DNA of 13,785 nucleotides from Pseudomonadota bacterium (GTDB taxonomy: Bacteria > Myxococcota > Myxococcia > Myxococcales > Anaeromyxobacteraceae): contig JAEZXM010000362.1 in assembly GCA_023419875.1 (NCBI GenBank), forward strand, positions 1-13,785, in the 5' to 3' direction. This document shows positions 6,297-12,443 of the stretch, piece after piece. Position 1 is the stretch's first letter. Each line of letters begins with the position of its first letter. A program made the translations under genes and the position numbers. The notes under the pieces are model-generated. The model was not told the DNA's origin. It did not search any database and saw nothing but the letters and a program-made list of their open reading frames with translations.

Positions 6297-7184
6297 TCAC
6301 TTCTTCCCGAGCGCGTCGAGCTCCGGCACCGATCTCGGCGGCAAAAGGACGTGGGGTGGGACCGGCTCGCCGCGCAGCGCCGTGACGACGAGCTCCATCC
6401 CCGCCCCGCCGGTGGGAGGCTTCACCACGGTGGCGGCGAGCTGCCCCTCGCGCACCAGCCGCTGGCCACCGTCGGGGAGGCCATCACAACCCGTGAACGG
6501 CCCCTCCCAGTCCGGACGGTGGTTCCGCACCGCGTTCCGGGCCCCCAGCGCCATCTCGTCGTTCTGGGCGCACACCACCTCGAAGCGCGCCTCGCGGTTC
6601 TCGCCGAGCCAGGAGGAGACCGCCCACTCTGCGCCCTCGGTGGTCCAGTCGGCCGAGACCGCGTGGGCGAATTGGACCTTGGAGCCCTTCAGCTCCTGAT
6701 CGGCCATGCGCCGCCGCAGCATGGTGGCCGCGGACGCGCTCGGTCCCTCGACCAGGAGCACCCGACCGCCGCGCGGAAGGAGCGCCTTGAGCTGGCGTCC
6801 CTGGATCCGGCCGATCTCCAGGTCGTCCACGGAGGCGGAGCTGACCAGCATGCCCGGGAAGTCGCGGCGCAGGGTCTCGAGGTAGGGGGCGCGGGCGGAG
6901 ACCAGCACCCAGCCGGCCCGGGCGGCGAGGGCGCTCCGGGCGATCTTCTCGAAGCCGACCGTTGCCACCGCCTCGACCAGGAACGCCGCCGGTCGCTCGG
7001 GCGGCGGACGCTTCAGGTACTCCTCGATCTGCGCGATCTGCCGGGCCGGGTCGTTCTCGACGTAGACCACCTCGACGGCGAGGCCGGCACGGCCCGCCAC
7101 CCCGCGGGCCTCGACCTCCTGCTGCTTCTGGAACTCCTGTCTCGACGTGAGGAGCGAGAGCACCACCAGCTTGCGGTCCGACAT
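6297..7184 (-). CDS. Periplasmic-binding-protein-like sugar-binding domain protein without signal peptide
   Basis: 295 residues, type I periplasmic binding protein fold (Peripla_BP_4, RbsB/LacI-sensor type). The two lobes appear as KLVVLSLLTSRQEFQ (5-19), GRVLLVEGPSASAATMLRRR (140-159), VVCAQNDEMALGARNAVR (203-220) and TGCDGLPDG (231-239); NDEMALGA is the ligand-binding signature of ribose and galactose binding proteins. The start at 7184 is fixed by GGAGG 4 nt upstream and by the first beta strand. No signal sequence, lipobox or helix-turn-helix is present, and the N terminus enters the fold directly. It should therefore be cytoplasmic, not a transporter subunit or a LacI repressor. It may act as a soluble sensor partner of a kinase or response regulator elsewhere, or be a binding protein that lost its export signal. 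It converges on the KDG kinase (30-bp gap) and is alone in its transcript. Confidence 0.82.
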   Translation of the reverse strand: MSDRKLVVLSLLTSRQEFQKQQEVEARGVAGRAGLAVEVVYVENDPARQIAQIEEYLKRPPPERPAAFLVEAVATVGFEKIARSALAARAGWVLVSARAPYLETLRRDFPGMLVSSASVDDLEIGRIQGRQLKALLPRGGRVLLVEGPSASAATMLRRRMADQELKGSKVQFAHAVSADWTTEGAEWAVSSWLGENREARFEVVCAQNDEMALGARNAVRNHRPDWEGPFTGCDGLPDGGQRLVREGQLAATVVKPPTGGAGMELVVTALRGEPVPPHVLLPPRSVPELDALGKK

Positions 7185-7202
7185 GGATCCTCCGCGCGAA
7201 CG

Positions 7203-7232
7203 GCGGGGCCCATGCTACGCACCGCGCCCCGC
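7203..7232 (-). promoter_or_regulatory. Possible promoter and dyad upstream of the binding-protein gene
   Basis: A 7-bp inverted repeat (GCGGGGC at 7203-7209, GCCCCGC at 7226-7232) encloses a -10-like TAGCAT on the minus strand (7216-7211), 26 nt before the ATG at 7184. A weak -35-like TCGACG lies about 18 nt further upstream. The arrangement suits an operator overlapping a promoter, but each part is weak and dyads are frequent in such GC-rich DNA. The rest of 7185-7318 shows only a 5-bp GCACC/GGTGC hairpin (7277-7289), a poor terminator candidate for the next gene. Confidence 0.25.
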
Positions 7233-7318
7233 ATCCGTCGAGGGCGGAGCCGTTCTTTGCGTGAAACCGCTTTCCTGCACCGCGGGTGCGACACCGGTCC
7301 CTGTTGGCGCCCGCCGCC

Positions 7319-8110
7319 TCACTCCGGCTTCGACTCGTAGCGGACGTTCACCTGGGCGCCCGTGCCGCCGTCGTTCGAGATCGCCACCACGTTCACCTCG
7401 CGATGCTCGGCCTTCGACGAGGCGGTCAGGATGCCGGCGCCCCCGCCCTCCGCCCCCGTCGCGCTCCGCTCGATCACGTAGCCCCTGGCCTGGAGCTGGG
7501 CCTGGTAGAAGTCGAGGACCTTCGCCGCCGGCTCGTCGGTCTCGAACGCCAACGTGCCCTCCTCGGCCTTTCCGGCGGCCTGGCTGTAGGCGCCCTTGGG
7601 CTTCGCGCCGGGGAACGCGGGGACCCATGCCGGCAGGTTGGCCGCGGTGCCGCCGCCGACGACGGTGGTCCCCTCGTCCGTCGTCACCGTGATCGCGCCC
7701 TCGCCTTCCGCCTTCGAGCCGTCGAAGGTGATCTTCTCGCCCTTCCGGTTCTCGAACGCGAGCTTGCCCTGCTTCAGCTCCTCGGCGTTCATCGTCAGGG
7801 TCTCGCCGGTCTTCTTGTTGCGGATGGTGACGGTCTGGCTGCCCTCGTCCTCGGAGACGATCTCGAGGTCCGGGTTCGCCGCCACGATCATCTTCGCCGC
7901 GAACGCGGCGGGGTTCTTGCCCGCCTGCTTCGCGAACTCGCCGAACTTCCGCGCGCCCCACCACATGAGCACGCCGGCGATCACGGACACCACCACGAAG
8001 GCCGAGAGACATCCGATGAGGACCTTCTGGCCGGTGCTGGCCCCGCGCTTCGCGGCGGGGGCGGTCCCTGGTACGGGGGGCGGAGGCGGCGGGCGGGGCG
8101 CGTCGGTCAT
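7319..8110 (-). CDS. Membrane-anchored protein of unknown function
   Basis: 263 residues; I do not recognise a characterised family. Order: a Pro-rich cytoplasmic N terminus (5-18), one transmembrane helix at about 29-51 (VLIGCLSAFVVVSVIAGVLMWW), a short helical stretch (52-75), then beta-rich sequence. Residues 83-150 resemble repeated short strands of alternating charge (TVTIRNKKTGETLTMNAEELK, TTDEGTTVVGGG), ending in LPAWVPAFPGAK (159-170). Residues 183-258 resemble a compact alpha/beta module with EPAAKVLDFYQAQLQARGYVIE in the middle. Topology is N-in with the bulk outside the cytoplasm. I recall similar Pro-TM-NKKTGET-PGAK proteins from Acidobacteria-like genomes, but no function is known to me. 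The start at 8110 has AGGAG 7 nt upstream. It lies 56 bp downstream of the copper-binding protein gene on the same strand, so co-transcription is possible. Confidence 0.8.
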   Translation of the reverse strand: MTDAPRPPPPPPVPGTAPAAKRGASTGQKVLIGCLSAFVVVSVIAGVLMWWGARKFGEFAKQAGKNPAAFAAKMIVAANPDLEIVSEDEGSQTVTIRNKKTGETLTMNAEELKQGKLAFENRKGEKITFDGSKAEGEGAITVTTDEGTTVVGGGTAANLPAWVPAFPGAKPKGAYSQAAGKAEEGTLAFETDEPAAKVLDFYQAQLQARGYVIERSATGAEGGGAGILTASSKAEHREVNVVAISNDGGTGAQVNVRYESKPE

Positions 8111-8166
8111 GGGATCACTCCTGGTCGTGGCACTCTCGGCCAGCGACGGAGGATACCCTCGAACGA

Positions 8167-8568
8167 CTACTTCTCGAAGTCGAGCGCGGTATCCAGGGGA
8201 AGGCGCTCGATCGACTCGAGCTCCATCGCGTTCGTCTTCCAGTCCATCGCGAAGCGGAAGCGGACCTTGTCGCCCGGCTTCGCGTCGGCGTCCGCCGCCC
8301 CCGGTCCGGCCCGGAACGCCATGGTCATCGGCGCCATGCGGACCTTGGCGCCGGTCGCGTCGACGAAGTCCGGGACCGCCTCGTGGCGGATGACGAAGCT
8401 CCGGCCACCCTCGGGGCCCTCCACGGAGACCACCTCGCCGCGGACGGTGTAGCGCTGGGCCGCGGGACCGACGCGCGTCGTCGGCGATTGCTTGCAGGCG
8501 AGCGGAAACGAGAACGCCAGCGCGGCGATGGCCGCGCCGGCGATGGAACGGAGACCGGCGTGCTGCAT
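8167..8568 (-). CDS. CusF-like periplasmic copper-binding protein
   Basis: 133 residues: an export signal (1-24, hydrophobic SIAGAAIAALAFSFPLA) ending at Cys25, then a small beta-barrel domain at about 38-123. FPLAC resembles a lipobox, but the -3 residue is Pro, so lipidation is uncertain. The core YTVRGEVVSVEGPEG, VIRHEAVPDFVD (His62) and RMAPMTMAFR (Met78, Met81, Met83), followed by GDKVRFRFAMDW (99-110), is the pattern of the CusF/copper-binding family; His plus the Met pair are candidate Cu(I) ligands. The ligand-stacking Trp of E. coli CusF is not obvious between the His and Met motifs. Such proteins hand copper to efflux pumps or oxidase assembly; no such partner is in the window. The start ATG at 8568 has GGGAGG about 8 nt upstream. 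The Yip1 gene is 35 bp upstream, the 263-residue unknown 56 bp downstream. Confidence 0.82.
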   Translation of the reverse strand: MQHAGLRSIAGAAIAALAFSFPLACKQSPTTRVGPAAQRYTVRGEVVSVEGPEGGRSFVIRHEAVPDFVDATGAKVRMAPMTMAFRAGPGAADADAKPGDKVRFRFAMDWKTNAMELESIERLPLDTALDFEK

Positions 8569-8603
8569 GCGTGCACCTCCCATTCGGAGGGCGAGGTCGC
8601 GTC

Positions 8604-9173
8604 TCAGGCGGTGGTCGTCGGCGCCGCCGGGGCGTCGAAGTTGAGGACCTTGGCGCCCATCACGGCGATGTAGATCGCGTAGGCGTACGGGACGACCATC
8701 AGGATCCATCCAAGGACGGGGATGAAGCTGAGCAGGCCCACCGCCGGCATGACGGCCATCGAGTACGCCGCGATCCGGACGGAAGGCTCGTACGGCGCCT
8801 TGCTCCCGAAGATCATGCTGACACCCCAGACGACGAGCCCGCCGAGGAACGGCCCGATGAGGCCGCCCACGAGAACGGCCACGATCAGGCCCTGGATGGC
8901 GGCGATGAACGCGAATCCGAAGCCGGTGAGCACGCTCACGAAGATGAGCGTCGAGAGGAAGATGAGCACGCCGTAGACCGCCGCGGCCGCCACGGAGAAC
9001 ACGAGGCACTTCGCGAAGCCGGTCTCGCCCTTGATCCCCCGGAAGAACTCGGTGGGGTTCTTCACGACGGCGATGGCGGTGGCGAGGAGCGCCTTGGGAT
9101 CGATCGGCGGGAGCGCCGGGAGGGACGGCGGCTGCGGCGGAGGGGTTGTGGGGTTCGGGCTGGTCTCGGGCAC
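8604..9173 (-). CDS. Yip1-family multi-pass membrane protein
   Basis: 189 residues with a Pro-rich cytoplasmic N terminus (PNPTTPPPQPPSLPALPPIDP, 7-26) followed by a membrane domain. Hydrophobic helices lie at about 54-80, 84-120 (long enough for two, with GG and GP breaks near 104-112), 131-152 and 154-174. The opening KNPTEFFRGIKGETGF (38-53), a Pro-containing amphipathic lead-in, then the helices, is typical of bacterial Yip1-domain (YIP1/YckC-like) proteins. Their function is largely unknown; a role in membrane organisation or transport is assumed. Start: GTG at 9173, preceded by AGGGGGT with about 6 nt spacing; no ATG fits before the conserved region. The Pro-rich N terminus parallels the 263-residue protein two genes downstream, which may mean a shared interaction mode, although this is speculative. 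Confidence 0.83.
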   Translation of the reverse strand: MPETSPNPTTPPPQPPSLPALPPIDPKALLATAIAVVKNPTEFFRGIKGETGFAKCLVFSVAAAAVYGVLIFLSTLIFVSVLTGFGFAFIAAIQGLIVAVLVGGLIGPFLGGLVVWGVSMIFGSKAPYEPSVRIAAYSMAVMPAVGLLSFIPVLGWILMVVPYAYAIYIAVMGAKVLNFDAPAAPTTTA

Positions 9174-9261
9174 GTTCGTTACCCCCTGCGTTCGGGCGCG
9201 GTGCGCCGTCGGAATGGAGAAACTCTAGCGCTTTCGGGAGTTGCTCGATCGGCCTTCCCGT

Positions 9262-9299
9262 GACCCCATCGGGGTCCCTGCGATCCTTCGCGGGATCGC
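9262..9299. other. Two short tandem hairpins between the Yip1 and GH5 genes
   Basis: GACCCC-ATC-GGGGTC (9262-9276, 6-bp perfect stem, 3-nt loop) is followed by GCGATCC-N6-GGATCGC (9280-9299, 7-bp perfect stem). Neither has a U tract on either strand, so they are not classical terminators by themselves. They lie between the probable GH5 terminator and the Yip1 start, and could be accessory 3' structures or a processing site. The rest of the 212-bp gap (9174-9385) holds the Yip1 ribosome site and nothing else I can support. Confidence 0.35.
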
Positions 9300-9317
9300 G
9301 CGGCCCAACAAGAGACC

Positions 9318-9359
9318 GCCGTGCGCCCGGCCGTCGCGGAGACGGGCGGGCGGCACGGC
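9318..9359 (-). terminator. Probable terminator of the GH5 glycanase gene
   Basis: Long imperfect hairpin: outer arms 9318-9329 and 9347-9359 (12 bp with one bulged C) and an inner stem CCGTC/GACGG (9331-9335 and 9341-9345) around a 5-nt loop, about 17 bp in total. On the minus strand it begins 26 nt after the GH5 stop codon and is followed by GGTCTCTTGTT, moderately T-rich. Stem strength and position favour termination; the interrupted U tract lowers confidence. Confidence 0.6.
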
Positions 9360-9385
9360 GGGTTCAGCTCACCACTCGTGCGGCA

Positions 9386-12238
9386 TCACCAGGCGTAGAT
9401 GCCTGCCCAGGCGAACGTACCGGCGGTGACCGAGAAGTAGGTGTAGCCGTCGGCGTTCCGGGTCAGGGGCATCTGCCCGCAGGTGCGGGTCTCTGCACCC
9501 ACCGTGATCGTCCGGCCGTCCATGTTGTAGCAGCCCCAGCCGTTGATCGTGGCGCTGGTCCGGTAGCAGACCGCGCCGGTGGTCCCGAAGTTGTTCGTGT
9601 TGCCGGTGAACGTGATCGGGTTCGAGCACGGCGCGGCGCCGCCGCCGTTGAACGTGGCGGTGACGGTGCGCGCCTGGGTCATCGACACGGTGCACGTGGT
9701 GGCGGTGCCGGTGCACGCGCCGCCCCAGCCGCCGAACGTCGAGCCGGACGCGACGGCGGCGGTGAGGGTGACGGTCGTCCCGGAGGCGATGGTGGCCGAG
9801 CACGTCGATCCACAGTTGATGCCGCCCGTGCTGGACGTGACCGTGCCCGTGCCCGTGCCGGACTTCGTGACGGTGAGCGCAAAGCCGCTCGGGCCGTTGA
9901 ACGCGGCGTTCACGGCGCGCGCCTGCGACATGGTGACGGTGCAGGTGGCGGTGCTGCCGGTGCAGGCGCCGCTCCAACTCGCGAACGTCGAGCCGGAGGC
10001 GGCCGCCGCGGTCAACGTGACCACGGTGCCGCTCGTGTACGTCGCGCTGCACGTCGAGCCGCAGCTGATCCCCCCGGTGCTCGACGTGACCGTGCCCGTA
10101 CCCGTCCCGGACTTCGTGACGGTGAGCGCGAAGCCGCTCGGGCCGTTGAAGGTGGCGGTCACGCTCCGCGCGGCGGTCATCGTCACGATGCACGAACCGG
10201 TGCCGGTGCAGGCGCCGCCCCAGCCGCCGAACGTCGAGCCGGAAGCCGGCGCGGCCGTCAGGGTGACCGCCGTGCCCGAGGCGATGTTCACCGGGCCGCA
10301 CGTCGCGCCGCAGGCGATCCCGCCCGTGCTCGACGTCACCGTGCCGCTGCCCGTGCCGGACTTCGTCACGGTGAGCGGGTAGCTCGTGCCGGGGGTGGTG
10401 GCGAACGGCGAGATGAAGTTGCCGCCGATGATCGTCTGCTGCATGCCCGGGCCCTGCCACGACACGGCGAAGTGGTCACCGCCGCCCGCCTCCTTGTGCA
10501 GCACCTCGACGTAGTACTTCCGGCCGGCGGTCAGGGTGATCGCAGCCGACTTCTGCGTCGTGAACTTCGTCCACTGGAGCGGGTCCGTCCACTCGCTCAC
10601 GTACGCGATCCGCCGGGCGTTCGCCGGGGTGTCGTCCGTGCTGAGCAGGAGGTCGCCGGCGTCGTCGCTCGCGAACCAGAACGTGTACGAGCCGGTGATC
10701 GGCGGGTGGACGTAGCCGCGGATGCGCGCGCCGTAGTTGTCGCCGATGTTGGTCGGGCCCTGGAGGATGGTGAGCTCCTGGCTGCCGGTCGGGCTGTTCG
10801 GATAGGCCGCGCTGGACGTCAGGCTGGCGATGGTCGCGCCCTGGAGGTTGTTCCAGTACTCGCGGAGGATCCGGCCGTTGCCGCCCGTCCCCTGCTGCAG
10901 GAAGTTCGCGGTCACCGTGGAGTTCTGGATGATCCGGATCGTGATCGGGTTGGCCGAGCCGGAGGCGTCGCCGGTCCAGCCCACGAACTCGTAGCCCGCG
11001 GCCGGCGTCGCCGTCAGGACCACGTTGGTCCCGCCGGGATAGGTGGTGCCCGTCGGGCTGCGGCTCACCGAGCCGGAGCCGTTCACTGTGGTGGTGAGCG
11101 TGTAGCTCTGGTTCGGGTTGCCGACCCCCGCGCCGGTGATGACGGCCGTGAGGGCCGCCTGGTCGACGACGGCGCCGTTGCTCCGGTTGAACAGGGCGAA
11201 GCCGTTGGTCGCGCTCGGCAGGACGCCGTTGTCCCAGTAGTACGTCTTGATGCCGTTCCGGGTGGCCGCCTGGTTGACGTACTTGAGCCAGTACGCCCGG
11301 GCCTCGACGTTGAGGCCCGACCGCGTGGCGACGCCGTACTCACCGATGATCACCGGCACGCCCGCGTCGACCCACTTCGTCTTGAGCTGGGCGAAGAGGC
11401 CGTCCACGTAGCTCTCCTGGGCCCAGGAGCAGCTGGAGTACTGGGGAAACTGGGCCCCCCACGCCAGGCAGGAGCCGCTCGGGTTCAGCGTGAAGTCGTA
11501 CGGATCGTAGTAGTGGACCTCCACGATCTGCCGGTTGGCGATCGTGTCCCTCGGCTGGGTGAAGGAGTTGAGGCCGTGCTGCATGTTCGTGTTGTAGGTC
11601 TGCACCACGAGCGTGCGGCTGGCGTTGTTGCCGCCGGTCGCGCGCACCGCGTCCACGAACGTCTGGTTGTACGAGGTCTGCACCTCGATGTGCTCGGCGG
11701 TCGGGGTGCCGTAGTCCGCGTGGACCTCGTTGGTGCCCGCGAACATGAGGCGCTGGTCGTAGGCCTTGAAGAAGTTCGCGATCTGCGTCCAGTACGAGCG
11801 CTGCTTCGCGTTCACCGACTCCTGGTACGAGTAGAGCGGGTGCTCCTCCAGCCAGCCGCCGTCCCAGTGGATGTTGAGGATCACGTACATGCCGTTCTCG
11901 ACGATGGCGTAATCCACGACCTGCTTCACGCGCGCGAGCCAGTTGGCATCGATCGTCCCGTTCGTCTGGTGGCTGTCCCAGGCGCAGGGAATGCGGATCG
12001 AATTGAAGCCGGCCGCCTTCGCGGCGGTGATGAGCGCCAGGTTGACCTCGGGGTTGCCCCACAGCGTCTCGCCGCCGGGGACCTCGAGCGAGTTGCCGAC
12101 GTTCCAGCCGACGTTGATCTGGGCCGCCACCTGGGCGGCCGTGGGGAGGGTCTGCGAAGAAGCGGACGCAGGGGCCAGGAACACGGCCACGAGCAGCGTG
12201 ATGATCCACGTCCAGCGGAGCCTCGTAAACGTTGTCAT
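9386..12238 (-). CDS. Secreted multidomain GH5 glycanase (cellulase-like) with PA14 and InlB-type repeats
   Basis: 950-residue exported enzyme. Signal peptide 1-28 (WTWIITLLVAVFLAPASASS). GH5 catalytic domain about 31-365: FNSIRIPCAW (78-87), NIHWDGGW (122-129), acid/base Glu171 in FAGTNEVHADYG, HYYDPYDFT (242-250), and nucleophile Glu300 in VPVIIGEYGV. Then one InlB-B/bacterial repeat (378-446), a PA14 domain (454-598, with ASDDAGDLLLSTDD at 523-536), three near-identical 83-residue InlB-type repeats (622-about 865), and a Cys/Trp/Tyr-rich end module (871-950). GH5 enzymes cut beta-1,4-glucans or mannans; endoglucanase is most likely, but mannanase or xyloglucanase is possible. The PA14 and end modules probably bind carbohydrate. 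Start at 12238: GGAGG 4 nt upstream and the signal peptide begins at once, so longer in-frame extensions are rejected. It is monocistronic, bounded by a leader with hairpins and a terminator. Functionally it would feed sugar to the cell independently of the uronate operon. Confidence 0.93.
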   Translation of the reverse strand: MTTFTRLRWTWIITLLVAVFLAPASASSQTLPTAAQVAAQINVGWNVGNSLEVPGGETLWGNPEVNLALITAAKAAGFNSIRIPCAWDSHQTNGTIDANWLARVKQVVDYAIVENGMYVILNIHWDGGWLEEHPLYSYQESVNAKQRSYWTQIANFFKAYDQRLMFAGTNEVHADYGTPTAEHIEVQTSYNQTFVDAVRATGGNNASRTLVVQTYNTNMQHGLNSFTQPRDTIANRQIVEVHYYDPYDFTLNPSGSCLAWGAQFPQYSSCSWAQESYVDGLFAQLKTKWVDAGVPVIIGEYGVATRSGLNVEARAYWLKYVNQAATRNGIKTYYWDNGVLPSATNGFALFNRSNGAVVDQAALTAVITGAGVGNPNQSYTLTTTVNGSGSVSRSPTGTTYPGGTNVVLTATPAAGYEFVGWTGDASGSANPITIRIIQNSTVTANFLQQGTGGNGRILREYWNNLQGATIASLTSSAAYPNSPTGSQELTILQGPTNIGDNYGARIRGYVHPPITGSYTFWFASDDAGDLLLSTDDTPANARRIAYVSEWTDPLQWTKFTTQKSAAITLTAGRKYYVEVLHKEAGGGDHFAVSWQGPGMQQTIIGGNFISPFATTPGTSYPLTVTKSGTGSGTVTSSTGGIACGATCGPVNIASGTAVTLTAAPASGSTFGGWGGACTGTGSCIVTMTAARSVTATFNGPSGFALTVTKSGTGTGTVTSSTGGISCGSTCSATYTSGTVVTLTAAAASGSTFASWSGACTGSTATCTVTMSQARAVNAAFNGPSGFALTVTKSGTGTGTVTSSTGGINCGSTCSATIASGTTVTLTAAVASGSTFGGWGGACTGTATTCTVSMTQARTVTATFNGGGAAPCSNPITFTGNTNNFGTTGAVCYRTSATINGWGCYNMDGRTITVGAETRTCGQMPLTRNADGYTYFSVTAGTFAWAGIYAW
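9629..10375 (-). repeat. Three in-frame tandem repeats of 249 bp within the GH5 gene
   Basis: The same DNA word GACTTCGT(G/C)A recurs at 9861, 10110 and 10359, an exact 249-bp (83-codon) period. Protein units start at LTVTKSGTG, residues 622, 705 and 788. Units 2 and 3 are nearly identical; unit 1 is more diverged (SGTGSGTV, GPVNIASG). Each unit keeps the cysteines of CG-x-TC and of GACTG...C (643/647/677/683 in unit 1) and the W-x-GAC core, a divergent InlB-B-repeat type. Exact spacing and high DNA identity point to recent tandem duplication. Confidence 0.9.
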
Positions 12239-12246
12239 GAAGCCTC

Positions 12247-12327
12247 CATCACCGAGAGAGGTGATGCACACGGGGGACCCTCCCGACGGCCGGCACGGGG
12301 GTGACACGGGGCGGAGAGATCCGTGTC
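12247..12327 (-). promoter_or_regulatory. Structured 5' leader of the GH5 gene with two hairpins
   Basis: Hairpin B: CATCACC (12247-12253) and GGTGATG (12260-12266), 7-bp perfect stem with a 6-nt TCTCTC loop on the transcript. Its last pair touches the first G of the GGAGG ribosome site (12247-12243). Hairpin A: GACACGG (12303-12309) and CCGTGTC (12321-12327), 7-bp stem with an 11-nt loop also containing ATCTCTCC. The arrangement could modulate ribosome access, but no known riboswitch consensus (including c-di-GMP GEMM) is recognisable. No convincing promoter was found in the rest of 12239-12443; a 5-bp GTGGG/CCCAC hairpin (12420-12435) is a poor terminator for the aminotransferase gene. Confidence 0.4.
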
Positions 12328-12443
12328 GGTGGCCTGGAGGGCTGAAGAGGAGGCGGATGTTGCCAGGGTGGGAGAGGGGCCGCAAGCGTGGCGGACTGCG
12401 TCGGCGGCGCGCGACCCCGGTGGGACGGGCCCCACGCTCGACC

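Noticed and set aside
6297..7184. LacI-family repressor of the uronate genes
   Set aside because: There is no helix-turn-helix domain before the binding fold, and the upstream sequence has stops and a good ribosome site.
9629..10375. CRISPR-like or satellite repeat array
   Set aside because: Period is 249 bp with no spacers, and the repeats are in frame within a protein-coding gene.
9146..12304. A 1052-codon open frame on the plus strand, opposite the GH5 gene
   Set aside because: Its translation is Arg/Ala/Gly/Val-rich low-complexity sequence without domains, exactly the shadow expected in GC-rich DNA. The minus strand has signal peptide, catalytic residues and domains.
12239..12385. N-terminal extension of the GH5 protein beyond 12238
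   Set aside because: The extension would place Pro/Arg-rich sequence before a clear signal peptide, and the ribosome site is correctly placed for 12238.
12239..12443. c-di-GMP (GEMM) or other riboswitch upstream of the GH5 gene
   Set aside because: Hairpins are present, but no conserved riboswitch core sequence is recognisable, so only a generic structured leader is reported.
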